The notes: generated by a model not told the origin, from the sequence alone. DNA of 64,000 nucleotides from Psychrobacter fozii (GCF_003217155.1 NZ_QJSU01000012.1:34025-98024); one strand, 5' to 3'. Positions 16,799 to 26,234 are shown, counted from the first letter of the stretch. A program made the numbers and translations.

Positions 16799-17881
16799 CT
16801 AGATGTTATCTTCTATATGACTTAGCTGGTTGTTTTGATACGTTTTCGGTGTTATCCCAAACCAAGTTTTAAAAACTTTAAAAAATTGACTGTGGGATTT
16901 GTAGCCCAATAGATAAGCAACGTCCGTTGTTGAAATCTTCCTTTCAGTTAGATACAGTTTGGCCAATCGCTTTCTAGTCTCTTCTAAAATCTCTTGGAAC
17001 GTAGCTCCCTCGTCATGTAGCCTTCTTTGTAGCGTACTGACGCTTATATTCATTGAGTCTGCGACCTGAATACGAGTTGGCGAGCTCACACCCATCATAG
17101 TATCGATAATTATCTCACAGCGCTGTTTGTAACTCACTTCAGAAAATTGAGTGAACAGCATATTAAATAAAGGATTGATATAAAACTTTCTACCAAGCTC
17201 CTCTTCAGCTTTTATCAATAAACTAGCGGCATCTTTATAATGATTTTTACATTTTAAGGCATAGAGCAAACTTATTTTATTAGCAGACTCAGCAGGTGCC
17301 CCAAAGACAGATTCATAGTACGCTAACTCATAAGCCGTATGATGCTGTGCAACATATAATTTCTTTAACATACCTGGACAAAAAGCCTCTACGATTCGAT
17401 AGACCAGTACCATAGCGCCATCAATCTGATGCTTATTCATCGTGTCTGGCGCGTTGGAGATAAAATCAAATCGAAGCAATCCTTTTTCTACAGAAAGTTT
17501 GAGGGTAATAGACTGTGTAATCAAGGGGAAAAAACGATATACGAGCCGACTGACCAACAAGAAAGGCAGCTCATTATTTACATTGGCAAAAGGCCTGACA
17601 CATTCGCTAATAGCTTTATAAGACGGTAATGATTCAATGTTAACCAAAAAATTTAAGCTTAATCCTAAATAGTTGTCTTGCAAGGTGTTGCATAAGTCGT
17701 TTACTTCTTTCATAACAGCCGACATAGGCACTCTATCACCGCCGTAACTGTCCATTGATAAAAAAATCTCTGCAATTTTAGGAATGTCTTTTTCACGTTT
17801 TTTATCAAACAAATACAATGTCATTGCTTCTCTTATGGCAAACATCATACTCTTATGGGTACTGTATTCGGCTTCTATCAT
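16799..17881 (-). CDS. AraC family transcriptional regulator
   Basis: This 360-residue protein has an N-terminal arabinose-binding-like domain of the OruR/ArgR type and a C-terminal double helix-turn-helix of the AraC/XylS class. The latter is recognisable as IQVADSMNISVSTLQRRL near residue 275 and IASTDVAYLLGYKSHSQFFK-like text (ISTTDVAYLLGYKSHSQFF) near 320. The ATG at 17881 has only a weak ribosome-binding site. Regulators of this group usually activate a nearby catabolic operon. The closest leftward operon candidates are the LldD/DapA-like/hydrolase genes at 19262-22818, but a link is speculative. Confidence 0.92.
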   Translation of the reverse strand: MIEAEYSTHKSMMFAIREAMTLYLFDKKREKDIPKIAEIFLSMDSYGGDRVPMSAVMKEVNDLCNTLQDNYLGLSLNFLVNIESLPSYKAISECVRPFANVNNELPFLLVSRLVYRFFPLITQSITLKLSVEKGLLRFDFISNAPDTMNKHQIDGAMVLVYRIVEAFCPGMLKKLYVAQHHTAYELAYYESVFGAPAESANKISLLYALKCKNHYKDAASLLIKAEEELGRKFYINPLFNMLFTQFSEVSYKQRCEIIIDTMMGVSSPTRIQVADSMNISVSTLQRRLHDEGATFQEILEETRKRLAKLYLTERKISTTDVAYLLGYKSHSQFFKVFKTWFGITPKTYQNNQLSHIEDNI

Positions 17882-18279
17882 TTTTGACTCAATTACGATT
17901 GACTATATTCAATCTATCTTTTGACGAAACTAAGGCCAATGTTATTTGGGCCATAGATTCCTGAAACACTTTCCTGAAACACATAGTTATATTGGTTTGT
18001 TTGGTTGCTACAGACCCCTACTTTAAACAACTTTGGTTATCTAAAAAAGTGCCGTTTTTTGCTCCTTGATAAACTATAGAACCAGCTAATAATTTAAGGA
18101 TTTTCTTTATATATCAGTCTTTTTTGACGAGCAAATTATCTAGAGTATTACCTGAAAGAACACAGCAGAACCTAACTCTGACTCATATTACTACACAATA
18201 GTCATAGAATACCTTTAAAAAAACTTATATCTCTGATTGTCATCACGCATTCTACGACATATCAGACAACATCATTTAA

Positions 18280-18313
18280 GGTCAACATTTCTAGTCTATT
18301 TATGCTTAACAAC
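18280..18313 (+). repeat. Decayed third copy of the tRNA-Val 3' end
   Basis: GGTCAaCAtTTCtAGTCTatTTATGCtTAaCAA aligns with the variable loop, T arm, acceptor and CCA of the fragment at 5830-5879 with several substitutions. It is followed, as there, by the CCCC(G/A)ATCTCACGATTGGGG hairpin and then a GCTGTAG tag about 30 bases further on. This looks like an older integration footprint. Confidence 0.55.
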
Positions 18314-18355
18314 TCAAAAGCCCCAATCTCACGATTGGGGCTTTTGAGTTGTTAA
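18306..18355. terminator. 22-base-pair perfect hairpin, enlarged terminator copy
   Basis: The core hairpin shared with 5888-5918 is here extended to a perfect 22-base-pair stem: the left arm runs TTAACAACTCAAAAGCCCC plus AAT, the loop is CTCACG, and the right arm is fully complementary. The symmetry beyond the original stem is new to this copy. Confidence 0.7.
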
Positions 18356-18644
18356 CATAAGAGCTGTAGCGGAAATTATGCTCAAATCAGTCTATAATCA
18401 AAATTACTCAATCAGCTACAATTGATAAAAAATCGAACCATCCATTAAAGCATTTAAACCAAAGACACTGTTTTGAATCTCTACTTCCACATTGCATCAT
18501 TTATAAACGTATAAAACGGTTTAAACCAAAACATGTTAGATTAATAGTCTCGACTCACATGAGGGCGTTCTTCTGAATACGCTAATATTTTATAACTGGT
18601 TTGAAAAACTCCATGCAGATATTCAAGAGGATATTCGTTCAGCG

Positions 18645-19253
18645 ATGACTCAACGAACGCTATCTGACGGCGAGGCATTATTCCGTATACAAGAAGCATC
18701 GAACGAGCTGTACCAAGTAGTATCGGGTAAAATAAAATGCAATATATATAGCCAAGATGGCACAGAAGTTGTCATCGGTACGCTGTTGTCAGGAGAGACA
18801 TTTGGTGAGCAGGGACTGATAGATGAGTTGCCCAGAGCAACCAATACCTACTCAGTAGGTGATTCTGTCGTCAATGTATTGAGCAAAAGGCATTTTTTTC
18901 GACTTAACCATAAGCACCCTGAGATAAATACTCAGCTCCTAATCATGTTCTCTCATCGAATGCGAGTGGCCTTTGAGGTTAATACTGACAACCTAACGCT
19001 GCCTTTGCATCAAAGGTTAGCACGGTGCATATACAGAATTGTGCTCAATCAAAGCTCAAAAATGGCACAAAACAATGAGCTAGAAATCACTATCTCACAC
19101 GCAGATTTGGCAAGGATGGTAGGCGTCTCTCGGCAGAGCGTCAGTAAAGAGCTCAAACAAATGGAGAGGGAAAAGCTTATCTGTATTCAATACGGAAAAA
19201 TCGTTATCAACAATATGGATGCACTCTCAAAAGCCTATCACGATGCTAATTAA
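18645..19253 (+). CDS. Crp/Fnr family transcriptional regulator
   Basis: This protein has at least 202 residues: a cyclic-nucleotide-binding-type beta-roll (GEALFRIQEASNELYQVVSG, GEQGLIDELPRATN) and a C-terminal Crp-type helix-turn-helix (SHADLARMVGVSRQSVSKEL near residue 155). The ATG at 18645 is the first in frame, but family alignment suggests the protein begins earlier: codons 18579-18644 encode TLIFYNWFEKLHADIQEDIR (shown in part), the usual N-terminal helix. No upstream ATG is in frame; a CTG at 18573 is possible, while the ATG at 18559 is out of frame with it. It is convergent with the DapA-like gene, 8 bases apart. Confidence 0.88.
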   Translation: MTQRTLSDGEALFRIQEASNELYQVVSGKIKCNIYSQDGTEVVIGTLLSGETFGEQGLIDELPRATNTYSVGDSVVNVLSKRHFFRLNHKHPEINTQLLIMFSHRMRVAFEVNTDNLTLPLHQRLARCIYRIVLNQSSKMAQNNELEITISHADLARMVGVSRQSVSKELKQMEREKLICIQYGKIVINNMDALSKAYHDAN

Positions 19254-19261
19254 ACAAGCGA

Positions 19262-20287
19262 TCAAAGCGATGCCAAATCATCCATAATTAGCGCAATTTT
19301 TTCAGCTTCTGTGTCAGATAGACTGGGTAAAGGCGCTCTAACCGTTCTTTGAATAGGCAAGCCCTTAAATCTCAGAGCTTCTTTGATTTTAGCGTGAGAG
19401 CTGGTCACATTTTTTATTAATTTGACGGGGCTAGCACTAAGCAGACTTAACGCCAGATACTGGGTTTTTTCCGATAGATTTAATGCATTCACAATCGGCA
19501 ACATACGCTTTAATGGTGCTCTATATTTTGTGAGATTTTTATCGCTGTTTTTAATGGCACAAAAATACTCATGTGCTTGCTGTGGCAGTACCGAGGCAAT
19601 AGGACAAATCGCACCTACTGCGCCCAGCTTTATCATGGGCTCTAATAACAAGCTAAGCCCGCTAAAATATAGTGTGTCAGGTACATTAGACAAGATGCGT
19701 TTGGCCGTTGGAATATGTACAGAGCTGTCCTTGATACCAATAATATTGTCAATTGAAAGAATGGTAATTAGCTGTTCTGACGTAAATGACTTTTGGGTGA
19801 TTTTCGGGAAATAGTAAAACAAGATAGGTTTTGCAGAGTGTTGCGCAATACATTCTAATGTTTGTAGATAATCTTCAAAAGTGCTTTGGTAATAATCAGG
19901 AACCAATAGCAATATGTAGTCAACGTAAGTGCTATATGAGGCTATTTTGTCTATCGCCTGCGTACTGCTATACACATGGACACCAGCAATGATTGACTTA
20001 CTACGGTCTAGATAATTAAAAGCTGCCTTAATAATGTCATATTGCTCACTGTCTGAAAAATAAGGCAACTCTCCACCGCTTCCAAGCAAAGTAACGCCCG
20101 GTAAATCTGTTTGATTGTAATACTCCAAACACGCTTTTAAACCGTCAAAATCAATGCTTTCATCTCCATGTAATGGCGTATGAACAACGGGATATATGCC
20201 ATGTGTCATGGTCATGGTCATGGTCATGGTCATGGTCATGGTCATGGTCATGGTTATGATCTTAGTCTTAGTCGTCATGCAAGTCAT
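19262..20287 (-). CDS. DapA-like aldolase (dihydrodipicolinate synthase/N-acetylneuraminate lyase family)
   Basis: This 341-residue class I aldolase-family TIM barrel has the substrate motif LLGSGGELPYFS (GTTGE in DapA), a tyrosine in FYYFPKI and the Schiff-base lysine in IIGIKDSS. It is unlikely to be the housekeeping DapA and more probably acts on a 2-keto acid. The ATG at 20287 is supported by GGAGAAG, so the 26-residue leader before the conserved GIYPVVHTPL is probably translated; most of the leader is a Thr-Met repeat encoded by eight tandem hexamers (20206-20253). Several ATGs lie in that repeat. It is 24 bases downstream of the LldD-like gene, which suggests an operon. Confidence 0.88.
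   Translation of the reverse strand: MTCMTTKTKIITMTMTMTMTMTMTMTMTHGIYPVVHTPLHGDESIDFDGLKACLEYYNQTDLPGVTLLGSGGELPYFSDSEQYDIIKAAFNYLDRSKSIIAGVHVYSSTQAIDKIASYSTYVDYILLLVPDYYQSTFEDYLQTLECIAQHSAKPILFYYFPKITQKSFTSEQLITILSIDNIIGIKDSSVHIPTAKRILSNVPDTLYFSGLSLLLEPMIKLGAVGAICPIASVLPQQAHEYFCAIKNSDKNLTKYRAPLKRMLPIVNALNLSEKTQYLALSLLSASPVKLIKNVTSSHAKIKEALRFKGLPIQRTVRAPLPSLSDTEAEKIALIMDDLASL
20206..20253 (-). repeat. Eight perfect TCATGG hexamers inside the DapA-like gene
   Basis: The + strand reads (TCATGG) eight times without a mismatch. On the coding strand each unit is CCATGA in register ATG-ACC, giving Met-Thr repeats. A multiple of three keeps the frame, so slippage would change leader length and the number of alternative starts, not the frame. 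Confidence 0.97.
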
Positions 20288-20311
20288 ATGGCTTCTCCAA
20301 ATAGAAGGTAT

Positions 20312-21496
20312 TTAACTGAGCGGATTATTGAATGGTTGATTGAATCGCTCGATGACATCGCTATTGAGCTCTTCGATACGGCTTACCCCCATCAATCCCA
20401 TCGTCGCAGCTATCTCCTGCTGATAGAGAGCCAATAGCTTGTTCACGCCAGCCTCTCCTTGCGCTGCCATCGCATATACCCAAGAGCGTCCTATCAAGAC
20501 ACTGTCTGCCCCAAGTGCTATGGCCTTCACGACATCGACACCATTGTGTATGCCACCATCCAATAAAACTTTGGTTTGCTGCCCGACGCTGTTCGCTATG
20601 CTCGGCAACTTATCAATGGTAGACGAGACACCATCTAGCTGACGGCCGCCATGGTTGGAGACAACAATGCCATCTGCACCTGCATCGACCGCTGCTTTCG
20701 CATCATCTGCATCCATGATGCCTTTGATAATAATATTGCCACTCCAGTTATTGCGAAGCCATGCGATATCTTTCCATGTGGCGCTTGGATCAAACTGACT
20801 CTCTACAAACGCTTTGTATCGATCAAGGTCACTTGCACTCTCAACCTTGTGTTTCAAATTGCATAAACTATGTGGTTTTCCTAAAATGCCAATATCAAGC
20901 AACCATCCTGGACGCGTAAATAACTGCGTTAGGTAAGAGATTTTTCCTTTTGTAGAACCACCTAACATACCATTTCGATAGTCTCTTAATCGCATACCAG
21001 GCAGCGCCAAATCAACCGTGAATACCAGCGTTTTGCACCCTGATGCAGCAGCACGATGCAACATATCTAGCACAAGTGCCCTATCACGCAGCATATATAG
21101 CTGAAACCAAAAAGGCTGATTGGTCGCACTTTGCACTTCTTCAGACGAACATATCGCCACAGTAGACAGGGTAAACGGTATGCCATTCTTTTCTGCTGCC
21201 CTCGCCGCCTGCACTTCTCCGCGCCTTGCAAACAGTCCAGCCATACCGACAGGTGCTAGTGCCAATGGCATCGACAGAGACTCTCCAAAAAGAGTCGTTG
21301 AGGTATCAACGGCTGACACGTCTCGCATGACTCGCTGTCTTAGCGTATATCTTTTAAAGTCTGCTGTATTCGCTTGCAATGTTTGCTCAGCATTTGCGCC
21401 GCCCTCTATGTAATCGAACAAAAAATTGGGCAAGCGTTGTTTGGCCTGTCTTTTATAATCATTGGTCGTAACAGCAACGACATTATATTTACTCAT
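20312..21496 (-). CDS. lldD: FMN-dependent L-lactate dehydrogenase / alpha-hydroxyacid oxidase
   Basis: This 394-residue flavoenzyme of the LldD/glycolate-oxidase family oxidises L-lactate or another L-2-hydroxy acid at the inner membrane and passes electrons to the quinone pool. It shows LFDYIEGGANAEQT near residue 25, ALAPVGMAGL near 78, the active-site region VSNHGGRQLDGV near 280 with the catalytic histidine, and DGGIHNGVDVVKA near 315. GGGAGAAAAAC precedes the ATG. It is followed by the DapA-like gene and preceded by an epoxide-hydrolase-like gene. No lldP or lldR is adjacent, so the substrate may be a hydroxy acid other than lactate. Confidence 0.9.
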   Translation of the reverse strand: MSKYNVVAVTTNDYKRQAKQRLPNFLFDYIEGGANAEQTLQANTADFKRYTLRQRVMRDVSAVDTSTTLFGESLSMPLALAPVGMAGLFARRGEVQAARAAEKNGIPFTLSTVAICSSEEVQSATNQPFWFQLYMLRDRALVLDMLHRAAASGCKTLVFTVDLALPGMRLRDYRNGMLGGSTKGKISYLTQLFTRPGWLLDIGILGKPHSLCNLKHKVESASDLDRYKAFVESQFDPSATWKDIAWLRNNWSGNIIIKGIMDADDAKAAVDAGADGIVVSNHGGRQLDGVSSTIDKLPSIANSVGQQTKVLLDGGIHNGVDVVKAIALGADSVLIGRSWVYAMAAQGEAGVNKLLALYQQEIAATMGLMGVSRIEELNSDVIERFNQPFNNPLS

Positions 21497-21633
21497 TGTT
21501 TTTCTCCCAAGCCACTTCTAAGGTCAGCTACTTCTAAAGCCTGCTACCTTTAAAGCCAGCCATATTTAAAATCAGCCACGTAGTGAGCATTGCAGATTCA
21601 AATAATGAACCGCAATGCCAAGTATTTGCGCTG

Positions 21634-22818
21634 TTATTTTTTATCTTTGAGAAATTCAATCATGATGTCATTCACCGCATCAGGCTGCTCTTGTTGCACC
21701 CAGTGTCCTGCGCCTTTTACAAAGTGAATCTCTAGCTGCGCGATACTCGCCTTCATCGCTTCAAAGTTGCCATAGCTCTGATACGGCCCCCAGTCTTTTT
21801 CGCCTGCTATAAATACCACGGGCACATCGATAGATTTACCGCTGAAGGTTTTTATCGCATGGAAATATTTTGGATTGGTGGCACAGCGATAAGAATTCAT
21901 AGTGCCTTGGAATTGCGTGCGGGTGAATTCATCAGAGAACACTTTTAGCTCGTTATCGGGTAACCATTCACAGGCATCTATTTGTGCTTGGGTTGGCATA
22001 AACTCCATGACTTGCTCAGGCATACTTTTATCCAGATCCATCACATAGTATTTTGGAATTTTAGAAAACTCCTCAAGCGTTTTAGCTTGTAGATTGTGCG
22101 GATTGTTCTCTTGCCAATCGCCACTCTTGGCATGATTGTATGCCCGCATAAAATCATGAATTCCCTGAGGTGCATTCATAATTTCATCGTTAGCATGAGG
22201 TGAGGCAAAGTACATTTGATAGTGTTTGCGGGGTGGTACTAAAGAGCCAAGCTGCTCTTCCATACTTTTGGTCAAGGTTGGATCATAGTTTGTGGCATCT
22301 TTTGGTAGATTGGCTGAATTAAATGGAAATTGCGGCGTGCCTGGCCAAGGCGTACTCATGATGATTAGAGACTTGAAAATATCAGGACGGATAAAACTAC
22401 ATAGCGCTGCCGCAGGAGAACCAAAGTCATGGCCCGCAACGGCAGCGACTGATTTATAGCCTAATGCATATACCAGCCCAATCATGTCTTGCACATTATT
22501 GTATAAACTAAACTGGTCAAGATTACAGTCGAAACCTGTCTCCCACCCTGTCGTTCTTCCACTACCGCGTAAGTCAGGCGCAATCACATGAAAGCCTTGG
22601 TCAGCCAAAGGCACCAGCTGCTTGCGCCAGCTATAGGCCAGCTCTGGATGACCATGCAAAAGCAGCACAACTGGTCGGCTTCCTTTCTCAGACTCCGCTT
22701 CTTCAAACCCTGCTTCTAAAATATGAACATTTAGACCATTGTTGTTATCAATAAAACGCGATCTGATTTTTGGATCAAGCGTATCGGTACCATAAGCATT
22801 TTTATTACTATTCATCAT
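21634..22818 (-). CDS. Alpha/beta hydrolase, epoxide hydrolase-like
   Basis: This 394-residue protein has the HGHPE oxyanion-hole motif near residue 53, the nucleophile-elbow aspartate in AGHDFGSPAA near 130 and the C-terminal catalytic histidine in GAGHWVQQEQPD near 375. An aspartate nucleophile with HGxP is the signature of epoxide hydrolases and haloacetate dehalogenases, not esterases. It is larger than most because of a long cap region (about residues 160-300). The start is one of two adjacent ATGs after AGGGATGA. It lies upstream of the LldD-like gene on the same strand with a 137-base gap, so it may have its own transcript. Confidence 0.88.
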   Translation of the reverse strand: MMNSNKNAYGTDTLDPKIRSRFIDNNNGLNVHILEAGFEEAESEKGSRPVVLLLHGHPELAYSWRKQLVPLADQGFHVIAPDLRGSGRTTGWETGFDCNLDQFSLYNNVQDMIGLVYALGYKSVAAVAGHDFGSPAAALCSFIRPDIFKSLIIMSTPWPGTPQFPFNSANLPKDATNYDPTLTKSMEEQLGSLVPPRKHYQMYFASPHANDEIMNAPQGIHDFMRAYNHAKSGDWQENNPHNLQAKTLEEFSKIPKYYVMDLDKSMPEQVMEFMPTQAQIDACEWLPDNELKVFSDEFTRTQFQGTMNSYRCATNPKYFHAIKTFSGKSIDVPVVFIAGEKDWGPYQSYGNFEAMKASIAQLEIHFVKGAGHWVQQEQPDAVNDIMIEFLKDKK

Positions 22819-23095
22819 TCATCCCTGATTAATTTATTTAGTGATAAGTTAAGGCTTGTCGTTGACGACGTCCCTTTCCTACAGACCATAATTTCATAAC
22901 AGCACTTAGAAGTTTGTCGCGCACACGACAATTCCTCAATAAATGAGAGATAAATAAATTTAATATTTGAAAATAAGCCTATGCGTTATATTTTTACGCT
23001 TAGCTAATTTGCCAATGTTCCTAGTGATAGAATGGCTGATGATATATTCTCGAATATAATTCTAATAACCAGTCATCATTTTTTAGGCCAATTAT

Positions 23096-24046
23096 ATGAC
23101 CCCTTTATATACTGCATTAGCTGTACTGGTTACCTTTATTTGGGGTGTGAACTTTACCTTTATTGCGTGGGGGCTCGACAGCTTTCCTCCACTGATGCTC
23201 ACGGCCCTACGTTTTTTCTTTACCGCTATACCACTGGTTTTTTTTCTTAAGCCGCCTAAATTCAACCGTACGTTATTTATCTATGCCATCGGTACGTTTG
23301 TCATGCAATATGCTTTTGTATTTACTGCTATGCATTTGGGTGCGTCGGCAGGATTGACGGCGCTATTGCTACAAATTCAAATTTTTATCACCGTACTGCT
23401 AGCATATATCATGCTGGGTGAGGCAGTAAATCGCATGCAAATCATAGGTATGATAGTTGGCATACTAGGATTGGGAGTGATTGCGCTAAACCTTGGTGGC
23501 GATATGCCTTTGGCTGGGTTTGTCTGTATCTTGATTGCAGCAATAGGCTGGAGTTTTGGCAATATCGCATCAAAGCAAGCATCGGCTCAAGCAACCTTAA
23601 AGTCCGCGCAGCAGGAATCAAGCGTGTCTAACATCTCGCCTACCACTGGTAAAAACAAAGCTTCTGCATTATCTGCGCTAGCACTAGTGGTGTGGGGCGG
23701 TCTAATTGCTTGTGTAATCTTGACGCTGTCTTCTCTCATATTTGAGACTGACGCATGGCAGTTGGCGACGTTCACAGACGCATCGCTCAAGTCATGGTTA
23801 TCGCTTGGGTTTATCGTGTATATCTCAACCTTGATTGGTTTTGGACTGTGGGCACATCTGCTTAGCCAAAATGCGGCCTCTAAGGTGATGCCGTTTGCTT
23901 TATTAGTGCCCGTATTCGGTATGACAACATCCGTGTTACTCACAGGGGAAGTAGTGACATGGTGGAAGATGCTAGCAATGATATTGATCTTGTCTGGCTT
24001 GTTATTGGCAAATATGAAGCTAAAAAAGAAGCCTCGATTAGTATAA
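23096..24046 (+). CDS. EamA/DMT superfamily transporter
   Basis: This 316-residue inner-membrane protein has about ten hydrophobic helices arranged as two EamA repeats. The first repeat starts TPLYTALAVLVTFIWGVNFT and the second follows a polar linker of about 30 residues (rich in Ser, Gln, Lys, near 160-190). Motifs such as ALRFFFTAIP and VFGMTTSVLLTGE are typical of the amino-acid-metabolite exporter branch (EamA of E. coli exports O-acetylserine and cysteine). The ATG at 23096 precedes the first helix directly. It is monocistronic and its substrate is unknown. Confidence 0.93.
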   Translation: MTPLYTALAVLVTFIWGVNFTFIAWGLDSFPPLMLTALRFFFTAIPLVFFLKPPKFNRTLFIYAIGTFVMQYAFVFTAMHLGASAGLTALLLQIQIFITVLLAYIMLGEAVNRMQIIGMIVGILGLGVIALNLGGDMPLAGFVCILIAAIGWSFGNIASKQASAQATLKSAQQESSVSNISPTTGKNKASALSALALVVWGGLIACVILTLSSLIFETDAWQLATFTDASLKSWLSLGFIVYISTLIGFGLWAHLLSQNAASKVMPFALLVPVFGMTTSVLLTGEVVTWWKMLAMILILSGLLLANMKLKKKPRLV

Positions 24047-24395
24047 AGCGGTAGTAAGTTCTTAGCCAAAACTGCTGATATATTAGCGCAACGTGAGGAT
24101 GAAGGTTGGTCCAGGTTGTTAGGGTATTTAACAAAGGTAAGAGCTTTGGCAATACCTCAAATAGATATCTTAGTAATAATTTCATCTCTGCTTGATTGAT
24201 GTGAATGGCTTTTTTGGTCTATGTGATTGAAACGCCATTCACATTTTTTAATAATAGAAAAATTCTTGTCAGTTTTCCTAATTGAGCTGTCTACTATACT
24301 TTTACTTATTAAATTGGCTTTTAATGGATAGCCTATATAAATGCTTAATCCATTGCTATGATTCTTATTGTCTTAAGAGTTGGCTTATAAACCAC
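24047..24395. other. Intergenic region between convergent transporter genes
   Basis: This stretch lies between two convergent genes. Its only structure is an imperfect terminator-like hairpin: GTGAATGGC (24201-24209) pairs with GCCATTCAC (24234-24242) across a 24-base spacer, followed by a T run. No coding region is seen. Confidence 0.5.
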
Positions 24396-25199
24396 CTACA
24401 ATATGCCAATACCACTCAGCAGTAATTGACCACCTGCGACTAACAATAATAGGCCAAAGGCACGCTTAAGCATCAAAGCTGGCAATACATGGGCAAGCTT
24501 GGCACCAACTTTTGCCATCGCAAAGCTCGCCACCGAAATACATAAGAAGCCACTAATATGCACAAAGCCTATCGTACCTTCAGGAAGGTTGGCCACGTCT
24601 TGACCAAACCATGCAAAGCCTACCGCACCAGCTAAAGCAATCGGTAAACCACAGGCAGCGGAAGTCCCAACTGACTGCTTCATTGGCAAGCCTGCCCAAT
24701 TTAAAAATGGAACGGTCAAACTACCACCGCCAATACCAAAAATAGACGATGCCATACCAATACCGGTACCCGCCCCAAACTGTACACTAGCAGGTGGTAA
24801 TGGCTTCTCTACTGACTCTTGATTAGAGAAGAACAACATTTTTAGCGCCATTAGTAATGCACCAATACCAATAATAATTTGTAGCATCTGACCTTCAATC
24901 ATATCAGCAATGCCTGCGCCAACCAGACTGCCAATAACTAGACCCAAGGCCATATGACGCCAGACCTCCCAGCGTATACCGCCACGTTTATTATGAGCCG
25001 TTAGTGAGCTGATAGAGGTCACAACAATCGTCGCAAGAGAAGTACCAATCGCTAGATGAGTAATAACTTCAGGAGGAAAATTATACGCCGTAAAAATCCA
25101 TACGAGTACTGGGACAATAATCATGCCGCCGCCCACACCAAACAAGCCAGCGCTAACGCCTGCGAATGCCCCTGCAATAATAAACCACACATATAACAT
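24396..25199 (-). CDS. TauE/SafE family sulfite exporter-like membrane protein
   Basis: This 267-residue inner-membrane protein has about eight helices and the two glycine-rich half-repeat signatures GVSAGLFGVGGGMIIVPVLV near residue 14 and GMASSIFGIGGGSLTVPFL near 148. The family includes exporters of sulfite, sulfoacetate and other organic anions. AGGATCTCG precedes the ATG. It lies 127 bases downstream of mdcH on the same strand. A TauE-like protein near a malonate operon could take part in organic-acid transport, although MdcLM already provides malonate uptake. Confidence 0.93.
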   Translation of the reverse strand: MLYVWFIIAGAFAGVSAGLFGVGGGMIIVPVLVWIFTAYNFPPEVITHLAIGTSLATIVVTSISSLTAHNKRGGIRWEVWRHMALGLVIGSLVGAGIADMIEGQMLQIIIGIGALLMALKMLFFSNQESVEKPLPPASVQFGAGTGIGMASSIFGIGGGSLTVPFLNWAGLPMKQSVGTSAACGLPIALAGAVGFAWFGQDVANLPEGTIGFVHISGFLCISVASFAMAKVGAKLAHVLPALMLKRAFGLLLLVAGGQLLLSGIGIL

Positions 25200-25325
25200 C
25201 GAGATCCTACCTTTTGATTATGGTCAAAGTAAATCATTAAGATTTACTTTGATCTGATAGCTTTATTAACAATATTCTAAAAACCAGATATCTGGCTCTG
25301 TATTCTAAAATTTACGGCTAGCACA

Positions 25326-26234
25326 TTAACGATTTCTTTCTATCCAGTCTTTTAATCCATCTAAGTTACGAAAATCATCCCAACTCCTACAAGGCACATG
25401 CGGTAGCAAGTTATTTACCATTCTGGACAAAGCATTTCCCGGACCTATCTCTATCACCATGCTCGGCTGGTATTCTTCAATACTTTCTATACAGCAGTAC
25501 CAATCTAATGCATGATCTATTTGACGTGACAAGATATCTAAACCTTGATTTGTCTCACTGTACCTTATGCCTTCGATTGCACTAATAATCGGTGTTGTCA
25601 TAGCGGATAAAGCTAATGAGTATGTATATTTACGGAACTTCGCCGACGCACCCTGCATCATTACCGTATGTGACGGCACTGATACATTTAGCAGTTGTAC
25701 ATTTTGCGCACCTAATGTCTGGGCAATTTGTATAGCCTGTTCAAGATTTTTTTTGTGACCCCCTATAATGAATTGGTCTCTATTAATCTTGATAGATAGA
25801 TAGGTTTTACTCTCTTCAAGCAATTGATCCAGCTTACTATCAGGCACACCTTTGATTGCTAATAACCCGCTAGACTCTGTCACTTCTTGCTGCATGAGGT
25901 TGGCTCTTTGACTAACTAAATCTAACCCGTCCTCAAATGTGAGCTGGCTACTACAACAAAAGGCACTTGCCTCTCCCAAAGAATACCCAGCAAAAGCCGT
26001 TGGTGCTGCAATCAATTGACGTAGCTGATGCCATCGATAGTATTGCAAAGCATAAATAAACGGTTGTGCAACTTTGTTATCAAACAACTTATCACTATCA
26101 GAATTTTCATCGAATAACTCTGGTGCAATAGCGCTTAGAACGGATTGCTCATGCTCCGAGGCATAGGCCAGTATTTCATCCACGTGCTTTTGGCTTTGTA
26201 GACCTTGCCCACTAAATAGGATAATTAAATTCAT
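25326..26234 (-). CDS. mdcH: Malonate decarboxylase-associated malonyl transferase MdcH
   Basis: This 302-residue acyltransferase transfers malonyl from malonyl-CoA to the ACP subunit's prosthetic group and so primes malonate decarboxylase. It shows the N-terminal LFSGQGLQ and the active-site serine in AGYSLGEASA near residue 90, plus the histidine in VPSHTVMM near 195, as in FabD-type transacylases. The ATG at 26234, behind AAGGTGG, is preferred over an upstream in-frame start at 26285 because the extra residues have no family counterpart. It overlaps the end of mdcB by 23 bases and is the last gene of the mdc operon. Confidence 0.92.
   Translation of the reverse strand: MNLIILFSGQGLQSQKHVDEILAYASEHEQSVLSAIAPELFDENSDSDKLFDNKVAQPFIYALQYYRWHQLRQLIAAPTAFAGYSLGEASAFCCSSQLTFEDGLDLVSQRANLMQQEVTESSGLLAIKGVPDSKLDQLLEESKTYLSIKINRDQFIIGGHKKNLEQAIQIAQTLGAQNVQLLNVSVPSHTVMMQGASAKFRKYTYSLALSAMTTPIISAIEGIRYSETNQGLDILSRQIDHALDWYCCIESIEEYQPSMVIEIGPGNALSRMVNNLLPHVPCRSWDDFRNLDGLKDWIERNR

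Larger units (their letters stand above)
17882..18572. other. Intergenic region with decayed tRNA-end repeat
   Basis: This AT-rich stretch lies between divergent regulator genes. It contains the third, degenerate copy of the tRNA-Val 3' end plus terminator (18280-18355) and presumably promoters for both regulators. No coding region is supported. Confidence 0.55.

Noticed and set aside
20180..20437. ORF on the + strand with a His-Gly repeat
   Set aside because: It is the antisense reading of the TCATGG hexamer array in the DapA-like gene.
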